A stretch of DNA of 9,799 bases from CF-96 sp028287605 (GTDB taxonomy: Bacteria > Chloroflexota > Dormibacteria > Aeolococcales > Aeolococcaceae): positions 1 to 9,799 of the forward strand of contig JAXDLT010000302.1 in NCBI GenBank assembly GCA_034666465.1, read 5' to 3'. The translations under genes were made by a program, and so were the position numbers. The notes under the pieces were generated by a model. That model was not told the DNA's origin, did not search any database, and was given only the letters and a program-made list of their open reading frames with translations. Shown here piece after piece: positions 1-6,011 of this stretch. The stretch's first letter is position 1; each line of letters starts with the position of its first letter.

Positions 1-31
1 CCTCCTCGCGCCGGCGGTTGGCCCGAGACAT
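1..31 (-). CDS. 5' end of an unidentified minus-strand gene, cut by the window edge
   Basis: Read on the minus strand, an ATG at 31-29 is preceded by a strong Shine-Dalgarno sequence (GGAGGAG about 6 bases upstream, near 37-44). It opens a frame beginning M-S-R-A-N-R-R-R-E-E that runs off the left edge. Only about ten residues are visible, basic and then acidic, so no family can be named. A TATACT hexamer on the minus strand at 129-124 could be its -10 box, with a leader of roughly 85 bases, but no convincing -35 is seen. The gene would be divergent from the membrane-protein gene to its right. The call rests on the ribosome binding site and start codon alone. Confidence 0.5.
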   Translation of the reverse strand, partial: MSRANRRREE

Positions 32-190
32 CTCTTCTCCTCCGGGCGCCGGCGCGGTCCTGCGCGGGGGGCGCGCCCAACCCATCATCTCGCCTCACGA
101 TGACAGCCCTCCCCCCACTCGCGAGTATAGGCAACGGACCGATGACGGCCGCCAGTGGGTCGCCGGCACCCGGGTAGGCTCGCGGCGATC

Positions 191-1792
191 GTGCCCCCCA
201 CCCCGAGTCCCCTCATCGCGCCGGCGCTCGCGGCGCGCGGTCGGGCGCGGGCGGGCCGGGTCCGCGCCGGCGGGCGCCGCCTCGCCGCGCTGCTCGCCGA
301 TCCCCGGCGCGCCCTGGTGGCGGCGGCGCTGCTGCTCTCCGTGGTGCCCTGCCTCGACGTGCTCGGCGACCCCGACCTCTGGTGGCACCTCCGCGCCGGG
401 CGCTGGATGCTCGACCACCTCGCGGTCCCCGGCGGCGAGCTGTTCACCTACACCGCCCAGGGCGCGCCCTGGACGCCCCACGAGTGGCTCGCCGAGGTGG
501 TCTTCGCCGGCCTCGCCTCCGCCGGCGGACTGCTCCTCGTCGCGGTGGTGATGGCCGCGGTGGCGTGGAGCGGGCTCTGGGCCTGCGCCGTGCGCGCCCG
601 CGATCGGGGTGCGGGCGGCCTCGCCATCGCCGGCGCCCTCCTGCTCGGCGCCCGGGCGGCCGAGCCGGTGCTCGGCACGCGTCCCCAGGTGGCCACCTTC
701 GCGCTCACCGCCTGGACGCTGCTGGTCGCCGAGCGCCACCTCGCCCGGGGTGGGCGGGTGCGCTGGCTGCTGCCCCCGCTGCTCGCCCTCTGGGCCAACC
801 TCCACGCGGGCTTCCTCGGCGGCATCGCGGTGCTGGGCGCGGTGGTCGCGGTGGAGGCGCTGCGGACCCGCCTCCGGCTGGCCGGGGCGGCCCCCGCGGT
901 CCGGGTGCGCCAGCTCGCCGTCGCCCTCGGCGTCGCCGCCGCCGCCGCCTGCCTCAACCCCGCCGGCCCCCGGCTCTACGCCTACGCCCTCTCCACCAGC
1001 GCCTCGGTGAGGGCCAAGCCGATCGTCGAGTGGATGCCGCCCAACCTCCACGACCCCGGCCTGTGGCCCTTCGCCCTGCTCGCCGCATCGACGCTGGCGC
1101 TGGTGGTGCTGGGCCGGCGCGTCGACCTCCGCGACCGCGTGCTCGCCGCCGCGGCGGTGCTCGCCGCATGCCTCGCGGTGCGCAACATCGCCCTGCTGGT
1201 CGCCATCGCCCTGCCCGCCTGGACCGCCGCCGCCCAGTCGGCCGCAGGGCTGCTCGCCCGGCGCCGGCGCCCCGCGGCCGCCCTGCCGCGGGCCCGCCGG
1301 GTCAGCCCCGCCACCGTGACCGCCGGAGCGCTGGTGGTGCTCTGCGGCGGTGTCGGCCTGGGCGCCGCGGTGGCCAGGGCGGCCACCGACGCCTCGGCCG
1401 CGGGGGTGGCGGCCACCTACCCCGCCTGCGCGGTGGCGGGGTTGCGCGCCGCCCCCGAGGGCACCCGTCTCTTCGCCCCCTACGGCACCAGCGGCTACCT
1501 CATCCACGAGCTCTGGCCGCGGGTGCGGGTGTACGACTACGGTGAGCTCGTCGCCGCCGGCGACCGCGTCTTCGCCGACGACCTGCGCATCGCCGCCGGC
1601 GCCACCGCCGCTCCCTCGGCCCTCGACCTGCTCGACGCCAGCGGCACCTCCGCGGTGCTCGTCCCCGCCGGCCGCCTCGCCACCCAGCTCGGTGCCCTGC
1701 CCGCCTGGCACCGGGTGCTCGGCGACCACGGCATGCAGCTCTTCACCCGCGGCACCCCCGCCTGGGCGGAGGCCGCCCGCGACTGCCGGTAG
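191..1792 (+). CDS. Polytopic membrane protein, GT-C glycosyltransferase-like, function unknown
   Basis: The product is about 533 residues: many Ala/Leu/Val-rich membrane segments, then a soluble C-terminal part from roughly residue 400. After the first span (about 43-58) comes GDPDLWWHLRAG (59-70), then FTYT and PWTPHEWL (93-100). An acidic motif in the first external loop is a feature of GT-C glycosyltransferases, which move sugars from polyprenyl-phosphate donors outside the membrane. Similar 'DPDLWWHLR...EWL' proteins in Chloroflexota and Actinomycetota are, to my recollection, mostly annotated as hypothetical, so the enzymatic role is inference. Later landmarks are NLHAGFLGG, VRNIALLVA and, in the soluble tail, APYGTSGYLIHELWP. 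The start is uncertain. A GTG at 155 is in frame, but codons 155-190 have less biased third positions, and a TAGGCT hexamer at 175-180 could be a -10 box, so GTG 191 is preferred. The stop lies 14 bp from the convergent DUF3105 gene. Confidence 0.8.
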   Translation: MPPTPSPLIAPALAARGRARAGRVRAGGRRLAALLADPRRALVAAALLLSVVPCLDVLGDPDLWWHLRAGRWMLDHLAVPGGELFTYTAQGAPWTPHEWLAEVVFAGLASAGGLLLVAVVMAAVAWSGLWACAVRARDRGAGGLAIAGALLLGARAAEPVLGTRPQVATFALTAWTLLVAERHLARGGRVRWLLPPLLALWANLHAGFLGGIAVLGAVVAVEALRTRLRLAGAAPAVRVRQLAVALGVAAAAACLNPAGPRLYAYALSTSASVRAKPIVEWMPPNLHDPGLWPFALLAASTLALVVLGRRVDLRDRVLAAAAVLAACLAVRNIALLVAIALPAWTAAAQSAAGLLARRRRPAAALPRARRVSPATVTAGALVVLCGGVGLGAAVARAATDASAAGVAATYPACAVAGLRAAPEGTRLFAPYGTSGYLIHELWPRVRVYDYGELVAAGDRVFADDLRIAAGATAAPSALDLLDASGTSAVLVPAGRLATQLGALPAWHRVLGDHGMQLFTRGTPAWAEAARDCR

Positions 1793-1806
1793 GACCCGGC
1801 CCCCGC

Positions 1807-2469
1807 TCAGGGGGTGTTCAGGCCCTCGGGCGCGGTGTCGAGGTGGTTGTCGTAGAAGTTCTGCAGCTCGGTGGTGTCCACCCTGTCCATGGGGTCGTAG
1901 TAGTCCCAGGAGACGGCCGCGAACTTGGGCGTCATGGAGGGCCAGGGAACGATGATCACCTTGGTGTAGGGCTTGAAGGTGGGCTGGCTCTTCACCAGCG
2001 CGGCCAGCGCGGGGTCGGGCGCCTGCTTCTTCAGCCAGTCGCGGATCGCCTGGAAGTCGGCCTCGCAGCCCTGCGGGCACCTGTAGAGCACCGCCATGTA
2101 GCCGTGCTCCAGGTTGTGGACCCAGTACTCGGCGGGGATGCTGGCGGTGTAGGGATAGGCCCCTGCGGCGATCGGAGCCTGGCCGTAGCCGAGGTTGTAG
2201 TGGCAGCCGCTGGTGGGCGGGTTGTGGGCGTACGTCACCTTGGTTGGCGGCTGGACGTGCTCGTGGGGCATCTCGGGGATGACCTGGGCGTGGTCGGTCT
2301 TCCCGTTGGTCTTGGGCGGGTTGGGACTGTACGGACCGGCGCTGTTGGGCCCGTACTGGCAGCTGCTGTTGTCGACGGTGTCGGCGGAGCCGCTGCCACA
2401 GGCCGAGAGCGCGGCGACGGTGCCCAGCGCGGCGCAGAGGAGCAGGCGGAGGGAGCGGAGTCGGACCAT
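1807..2469 (-). CDS. DUF3105-family predicted lipoprotein
   Basis: This 220-residue protein has a basic N-terminus, a hydrophobic stretch and a lipobox L-S-A-C ending at Cys24, so it is predicted to be exported and lipid-anchored. The rest matches my recollection of DUF3105: HEHV (69-72), HNPPTSGCHY (82-91), VHNLEHGYMAVLYRCP (117-132), a Cys131/Cys135 pair, a VIIVPWP strand (171-177), and a C-terminal F-Y-D-N-H...APEG stretch. The many conserved histidines (69, 71, 82, 90, 118, 122) could bind a metal, but this is inference, and no function is established for the domain. The ATG at 2469 has no Shine-Dalgarno sequence, and an extended -10-like element lies 8 bp upstream, suggesting a leaderless message. 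The gene is divergent from coaE, with 62 bp between the starts. Confidence 0.9.
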   Translation of the reverse strand: MVRLRSLRLLLCAALGTVAALSACGSGSADTVDNSSCQYGPNSAGPYSPNPPKTNGKTDHAQVIPEMPHEHVQPPTKVTYAHNPPTSGCHYNLGYGQAPIAAGAYPYTASIPAEYWVHNLEHGYMAVLYRCPQGCEADFQAIRDWLKKQAPDPALAALVKSQPTFKPYTKVIIVPWPSMTPKFAAVSWDYYDPMDRVDTTELQNFYDNHLDTAPEGLNTP

Positions 2470-2478
2470 GGGTCGGTG

Positions 2479-2488
2479 ACTGTACCAA
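2479..2488 (-). promoter_or_regulatory. Candidate extended -10 promoter for the DUF3105 gene
   Basis: On the minus strand the sequence reads TTGGTACAGT, that is TGnTACAGT, an extended -10 form. The hexamer ends 8 bp before the ATG, which would put the transcription start at or within a base or two of the start codon. No -35 hexamer is recognisable 17 bp further upstream, as is common for extended -10 promoters. The lack of a Shine-Dalgarno sequence on this gene fits a leaderless transcript. Short motifs like this can arise by chance. Confidence 0.4.
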
Positions 2489-2531
2489 GACGGCAGCGGG
2501 CGGCCGGCGACCCGGACCGGCGGGAGCGCGG

Positions 2532-3128
2532 ATGCGACTGATCGGCCTGACCGGCGGGATCGCCACCGGCAAGAGCACGGTGGCGCGTCTGCTCGCGGGA
2601 CGCGGCGCCGCCATCGTCGACGCCGACCTGCTCGCCCGCGAGGTGGTCGCCCCGGGCAGCCCCGCCCTGGGGGAGATCGCGGCCGCCTTCGGCCCCGGGG
2701 TGCTCACGCCCGCCGGCGAGCTCGACCGCCCCGCCCTCGGCGCCGTGGTCTTCGCCGACCCCGCCCGGCGCCGCCGCCTCGAGGAGATCACCCACCCGCA
2801 CATCGCCGCGCTCATGGGTGAGCGCATCGCCGCCGGCCTGGAGTCGGGGGCGCCGCTGGTGGTCGCCGACATCCCCCTGCTCTACGAGAGCGACGGTGCC
2901 GGCCTGGTCGAGGGGGTGATGCTCGTCGACGCCCCCGACGGCGTCCAGCTGGACCGCCTCATGCTCCGCGACGGCATCGACGAGGCCGCCGCCCGGGCCC
3001 GGGTCGCCGCCCAGATGCCGCTGGCGGCCAAGCGCCGCCTCGCCACCTGGGTGATCGACAACGGCGGGACGCCCGAGAGCACCGCCGCCCAGGTCGCCGG
3101 CTGGTGGGAGCGCGTCGTCGGTCGCTAG
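2532..3128 (+). CDS. coaE: Dephospho-CoA kinase
   Basis: The enzyme catalyses the last step of coenzyme A synthesis: ATP-dependent phosphorylation of the ribose 3'-hydroxyl of dephospho-CoA, in the cytoplasm. The 198-residue length is normal for the family. It opens MRLIGLTGGIATGKST, whose GGIATGKST (8-16) is the Walker A loop. VDADLLAREV (29-38) is the conserved acidic segment after it, THPHIAALM (87-95) and IPLLYES (114-120) are typical CoaE motifs, and VIDNGGT (174-180) is the usual C-terminal signature. The ATG at 2532 is preceded by GGGAG with 5 bp spacing. The gene stands alone, divergent from the DUF3105 gene, and its TAG stop lies within a CTAG shared with the convergent TetR gene. 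Confidence 0.97.
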   Translation: MRLIGLTGGIATGKSTVARLLAGRGAAIVDADLLAREVVAPGSPALGEIAAAFGPGVLTPAGELDRPALGAVVFADPARRRRLEEITHPHIAALMGERIAAGLESGAPLVVADIPLLYESDGAGLVEGVMLVDAPDGVQLDRLMLRDGIDEAAARARVAAQMPLAAKRRLATWVIDNGGTPESTAAQVAGWWERVVGR

Positions 3129-3760
3129 GCCCTGCCGCCGCAGATGCCGTCCAGGAGCATCGCGACCAGCTGTCGCTCGTCGGCCGCGTACTCGTCGCGG
3201 GTGGCGCGGCCGAGGGTGCCGAGCACGTAGCCGGTCAGCACCATCTCGGCGGCGCCGAGGACCAGGTACGAGGCGAGCCGGCAGTCGAGGTCGGCGCGGA
3301 GCTCGCCCAGCTCCTGCGCCCGGCTGAGCATCCGCTCGACGATGACGAAGGCCTCGATGACGGTGCCGACGTCGTGGGACTCGATGAACTCGTAGGAGCG
3401 GCTGATCTCGTTGATCATCACCGTCATCAGGTGGGGGTCGTTGCGATAGGTCTCCACCCAGAAGTGGACCAGCCGGCGGAGGCGCTCGCGCACCGGCGCC
3501 GGCGACGCCGCCACCTCCTCGAGGTAGCCGAGGTGGTTCCCCCACCGCTCCTGGAAGATGGCGGCGAGGATCTCCTCCTTGTTCCGGAAGTGGTGGTAGA
3601 CCAGCCCGTAGGCGATCCCCGCCTCCTCGGCGATGTCGGCGACGCGGGCGCCGTGGAGGCCGCGACGGGCGAACACCTGGGTGGCAGCGGCGACGATCCG
3701 CTCGCGGGTCTCGACGCTGCGGCGGCGGCGGCCCCCGACCGGGACCCGCTCGGAGCTCAT
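3125..3760 (-). CDS. TetR/AcrR-family transcriptional regulator
   Basis: This is a 211-residue repressor-type protein with the usual TetR layout. A basic tail (R11-R14) leads into the helix-turn-helix domain: RERIVAAATQVFARRG (19-34), VADIAEEAGIAYGLVYHHFRNKEEIL (recognition region about 40-65). A variable all-helical ligand-binding and dimer domain follows from about residue 75. The helix-turn-helix is a near-consensus TetR domain. The effector cannot be told from the sequence. The ATG at 3760 has a GAGGG Shine-Dalgarno sequence about 6 bp upstream. The gene diverges from the PolX gene across a 162-bp gap containing two inverted repeats, so it may regulate itself and perhaps polX. Its 3' end overlaps coaE by 4 bp, tail to tail. 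Confidence 0.93.
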   Translation of the reverse strand: MSSERVPVGGRRRRSVETRERIVAAATQVFARRGLHGARVADIAEEAGIAYGLVYHHFRNKEEILAAIFQERWGNHLGYLEEVAASPAPVRERLRRLVHFWVETYRNDPHLMTVMINEISRSYEFIESHDVGTVIEAFVIVERMLSRAQELGELRADLDCRLASYLVLGAAEMVLTGYVLGTLGRATRDEYAADERQLVAMLLDGICGGRA

Positions 3761-3777
3761 CGCCGTCCCTCGCGGGG

Positions 3778-3787
3778 GCGATATCGC
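3778..3787. promoter_or_regulatory. 10-bp perfect palindrome upstream of the TetR gene, possible operator
   Basis: GCGATATCGC is a perfect 10-bp palindrome centred about 22 bp upstream of the TetR-family start codon, just beyond its ribosome binding site. TetR-family repressors commonly bind short palindromes that overlap their own promoter, so this is a reasonable autoregulatory operator. The link is inference from position and symmetry. A 10-bp palindrome can occur by chance, although this AT-containing core stands out in a very GC-rich setting. Confidence 0.35.
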
Positions 3788-3844
3788 AGCCTCACACCGT
3801 CTCCTCTCCGCGCTGCCGCGCAGGATGGTGGGGGCCTCGCCGAC

Positions 3845-3871
3845 GCCGTCAGCCGGTTCGTCGCTGACGGC
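3845..3871. repeat. 9-bp perfect inverted repeat with 9-bp spacer in the tetR-polX gap
   Basis: GCCGTCAGC (3845-3853) and GCTGACGGC (3863-3871) are exact reverse complements separated by 9 bases. The repeat sits in the divergent intergenic region, 51 bp before the PolX start codon and 84 bp from the TetR start. It could be an operator with half-sites on the same face of the helix (18 bp centre to centre), or an RNA hairpin if transcribed. No T-run follows, so it does not look like an intrinsic terminator. Its role is unknown. Confidence 0.55.
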
Positions 3872-3908
3872 CTTCCCCCCGGCCAGTGTAGTTGGCGCCT
3901 GGCCGCTG

Positions 3909-3914
3909 TACGAT
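3909..3914 (+). promoter_or_regulatory. Candidate -10 box for the PolX gene (leaderless start)
   Basis: TACGAT fits the TAnnnT pattern of -10 boxes and lies exactly 8 bp before the ATG at 3923. A transcript from it would begin at or next to the start codon. No clear Shine-Dalgarno sequence is present, only a weak AGGG touching the ATG, and no good -35 is seen. The spacing is identical to that of the DUF3105 gene, and both hexamers are followed by CACC. Confidence 0.4.
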
Positions 3915-3922
3915 CACCAGGG

Positions 3923-5020
3923 ATGGTTGGCAACTCGGACGTGGTGCGCACCCTCGAGCGCATCGCCGACCTGCTCGAGGTGCTGGGCGAGAACGCCTTC
4001 AAGGTGCGCGCCTACCGGCTGGCGGCGCTGCAGGTGGAGAACCTCGGCACCGAGCTGTCCGAGCTGGCCGCCGCCGGAGGGCTGCGCGACGTCTCCGGGT
4101 TCGGCCCGGCGATCGCCCAGAAGGTCGAGGAGCTGGTCACGACCGGGCGGCTCGGCTACCTGGAGCGGCTGGAGGCGGAGGTCCCCGCCACCCTGCTGGA
4201 GATCTGCACCCTCGAGGGGGTCGGCCCCCGCACCGCCCACATGCTCTGGCGGCAGGCGGGCATCGAGAGCCTCGACGCCCTCGAGGCGGCGGCCCGCTCG
4301 GGGTCGCTCGCCGGGCTGCCCCGGATGGGCGCGAGGACGGTCGAGAACATCCTCCGCGCCCTGGAGCGCCGCCGCGGCGAGGAGCGGACGCGGCGCCGTC
4401 CCCGCGAGGAGGTCGCGCCCCTCGCCGGCGCCCTGGTCGAGGCGCTGCGCGGCCTCGGCGGCGCCACCCGCGTGGAGGTGGCGGGCTCCTACCGCCGCGG
4501 CCGTCCCACCGTCGGCGACCTCGACCTGCTGGTGGCCACGGAGCGGCCGGCCGCGGTGCTCGCCGAGCTCGCCGCCCTCCCTCCGGTCGAGCGGGTGCTG
4601 CTCCGCGGTGACACCAAGTGCTCGGTGCACGCCGGCGGCGGCCTCCAGGTCGACTGCCGTGCCGTCGCCCCCGAGCAGTTCGGCGCCGCGTGGCAGTACT
4701 TCACCGGCTCGCAGGGCCACAACATCCGGCTGCGCGGCCTCGCCCTGCGCGCCGGGCTCACCCTGAACGAGTACGGGGTGTTCCGTCTCGACGGCGGCGA
4801 GCGCCTCGGCGGCGAGACCGAGGAGGAGGTCTACGCGCTGCTCGGGCTGCGCTGGATCCCGCCCACCGAGCGCGAGGGTGGCGCCGAGGTGGACGCGGCC
4901 CGCCTCCCGGGGTTCGCCCCCGAGTCGCAAGCCGTGGGCGCCTCCGCGCGTTTCATCAGCACAGACGGCCGTGCGGTTCGGGCCGAGCCCGTTCCGCTCC
5001 ACTCCACCGGCGGACACTGA
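3923..5020 (+). CDS. polX: Family X DNA polymerase without a PHP domain
   Basis: PolX enzymes fill short gaps in DNA repair. The 365-residue protein has the N-terminal helical domain (about 5-80) with a helix-hairpin-helix, SGFGPAIAQKVEELVTTG. Its Lys67 aligns, from memory, with the Pol beta Schiff-base lysine. Further HhH-like elements are LEGVGPRTA (97-105) and LPRMGARTVENIL (132-144). The palm follows: AGSYRRGRPTVGDLDLLV (187-204), supplying Asp199 and Asp201, then QVD with Asp244, so all three catalytic aspartates are present. QYFTGSQGHNIRLR (258-271) and LNEYGVF (281-287) complete the fold. Bacterial PolX is usually about 570 residues with a C-terminal PHP nuclease domain. This one ends soon after the linker motif WIPPTERE (311-318) with an unrelated 47-residue tail. 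The frame is open far upstream, but homology starts at ATG 3923. A hypothetical gene follows 5 bp later. Confidence 0.92.
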   Translation: MVGNSDVVRTLERIADLLEVLGENAFKVRAYRLAALQVENLGTELSELAAAGGLRDVSGFGPAIAQKVEELVTTGRLGYLERLEAEVPATLLEICTLEGVGPRTAHMLWRQAGIESLDALEAAARSGSLAGLPRMGARTVENILRALERRRGEERTRRRPREEVAPLAGALVEALRGLGGATRVEVAGSYRRGRPTVGDLDLLVATERPAAVLAELAALPPVERVLLRGDTKCSVHAGGGLQVDCRAVAPEQFGAAWQYFTGSQGHNIRLRGLALRAGLTLNEYGVFRLDGGERLGGETEEEVYALLGLRWIPPTEREGGAEVDAARLPGFAPESQAVGASARFISTDGRAVRAEPVPLHSTGGH

Positions 5021-5025
5021 CCCAG

Positions 5026-5541
5026 ATGGACGAGCTGCTCATCAAGGTCCCGGCTCCCTTCAGCGGCGTGGAGGACGTGGGCTTCAGCGCCCGCTATCCG
5101 GCCCAGCGCCCGGGTGACCCGCTGCGCGACGTCACCATCTTCGTCGAGGGGCCGGCGCCGCCGATGCGCCGGCTGGTGGAGAGGCTGGCCCTCTTCGCCG
5201 AGAAGGACCAGATGATCGCGTCCGGCGCGGAGGACGACGCCTACTCCTGGACGGCGCCGATCCAGCTCACCGACGAGGTCTGCGTGCTGTCCTTCCGCGA
5301 CCGCAGCCTGGTCGGCGACTCCACCGACTACGGGCGGATGGAGCGCGGCTACGTCTGGAACCTGGTGCGCCCGCTCGCCTTCACCTTCCTGCGCGACTGC
5401 GTGCGCATCGGCGGCCTCCGCCTCGCCGACCGGATCGCCGTGGTGCTCGACCCCGGACGGCCGCCGCTGGTCGACCTCGAGCTCGACCGCGCCTCGATCA
5501 CCCCCGAGAACGGCACCGTCCTGCTGCACCGGGTCTACTGA
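5026..5541 (+). CDS. Conserved-looking hypothetical protein, probably co-transcribed with polX
   Basis: I do not recognise this 171-residue protein. The ATG is 5 bp after the PolX stop, with no clear Shine-Dalgarno sequence, so translation probably depends on ribosomes finishing polX. The protein has no signal peptide or membrane segment and looks like a soluble, mixed alpha/beta cytoplasmic protein. Visible landmarks are an acidic and aromatic start (MDELLIKVPAPFSGVEDVGF), RDVTIFVEGPAPP (34-46), a helix RRLVERLALFAEKDQM (48-63), then EDDAYSWTAPIQLTDEVCVL (69-88), and a C-terminal strand-rich part with VVLDPGRPPLVDLELD (139-154). Third-position GC bias matches its neighbours, which supports real coding. 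The arrangement suggests a link to polX, but no function can be assigned. It converges on the Pro/Thr-rich gene with 35 bp between stops; I see no terminator hairpin there. Confidence 0.8.
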   Translation: MDELLIKVPAPFSGVEDVGFSARYPAQRPGDPLRDVTIFVEGPAPPMRRLVERLALFAEKDQMIASGAEDDAYSWTAPIQLTDEVCVLSFRDRSLVGDSTDYGRMERGYVWNLVRPLAFTFLRDCVRIGGLRLADRIAVVLDPGRPPLVDLELDRASITPENGTVLLHRVY

Positions 5542-5576
5542 CGCCGGTCGCTGACAGGCTCTGGGCGCGATCCGGA

Positions 5577-6011
5577 TCAGGGAAGCGGGGTGGGGATCTG
5601 GGACCCCGACGGCGTCGGCGTGGGCGGACCGGGGGGCGCCGCGGTCGGCACCGGGGTGGGGGTGGCCGGCCCCACCTGCGGGGTGGGCGTCGGCGTGGGA
5701 ACCGGGGTGGGCGTCGGCGGCAGCGTCGGCGGCGCCGGCGGGACCGGGGCCGTCGGGCAGTTGGCGTAGAGCGGGTTGATGCTCGGCGTCGCGGTCGGCG
5801 ACGGCACCGCGGTGGCGGTGGGGCGGAAGCCGGGGGGCAGCGGCGTGTAGGTCGGGTACGGGGTGTAGGTGGGGCAGGGGACCGGCGGCGGCGGGGCGGT
5901 CCCGTGCGAGCCGCTGATCAGCAGCGAGATGGCCACCGCGACCGCGCCCACCACCACGGTGACGATGAAGCCGACCGCACCCCACTCGCGCCGCATCACC
6001 CTGCGGATCAC
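5577..6011 (-). CDS. Membrane-anchored protein with Pro/Thr-rich extracytoplasmic tail
   Basis: The product is 144 residues. A short basic, probably cytoplasmic N-terminus (RRVMRREW) precedes one membrane span (about 12-33, GAVGFIVTVVVGAVAVAISLL). The remaining 110 residues are dominated by Pro and Thr, including PTYTPYPTYTPLPP (47-60) and PTPTPVPTPTPTPQ (99-112), with lone cysteines at 46 and 85. Such tails are extended and often sugar-decorated on cell surfaces. They are common in Chloroflexota, but the function here is unknown. The start is a GTG at 6011 whose bases overlap the galU TGA as GTGA, indicating translational coupling. GTG 5999 and ATG 5996 are in-frame alternatives that would still leave the span intact. 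Cotranscription with galU suggests a cell-envelope role, which is inference. Confidence 0.75.
   Translation of the reverse strand: MIRRVMRREWGAVGFIVTVVVGAVAVAISLLISGSHGTAPPPPVPCPTYTPYPTYTPLPPGFRPTATAVPSPTATPSINPLYANCPTAPVPPAPPTLPPTPTPVPTPTPTPQVGPATPTPVPTAAPPGPPTPTPSGSQIPTPLP

Noticed and set aside
95..2872. 925-codon open frame on the minus strand, and similar long antisense frames at 3914-5017, 4831-5985, 7167-8576 and 8416-9567
   Set aside because: These are by-products of extreme GC bias. Their translations are low-complexity Arg/Gly/Ala/Pro/His runs and they lie opposite genes with clear family motifs.
3104..3922. Upstream open extension of the PolX frame back into the TetR gene
   Set aside because: Homology begins at ATG 3923, and the extension lies antisense to a solid TetR gene and across the regulatory gap.
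5542..5576. Possible bidirectional terminator between the 171-codon gene and the Pro/Thr-rich gene
   Set aside because: No stem-loop followed by a T-run is visible on either strand.
5590..5890. GT-rich repeats (GGGTGGGCGTCGG-like) resembling a tandem repeat or CRISPR
   Set aside because: Units are irregular with no constant repeat-spacer pattern; they are explained by codons for a Pro/Thr-rich tail on the minus strand.
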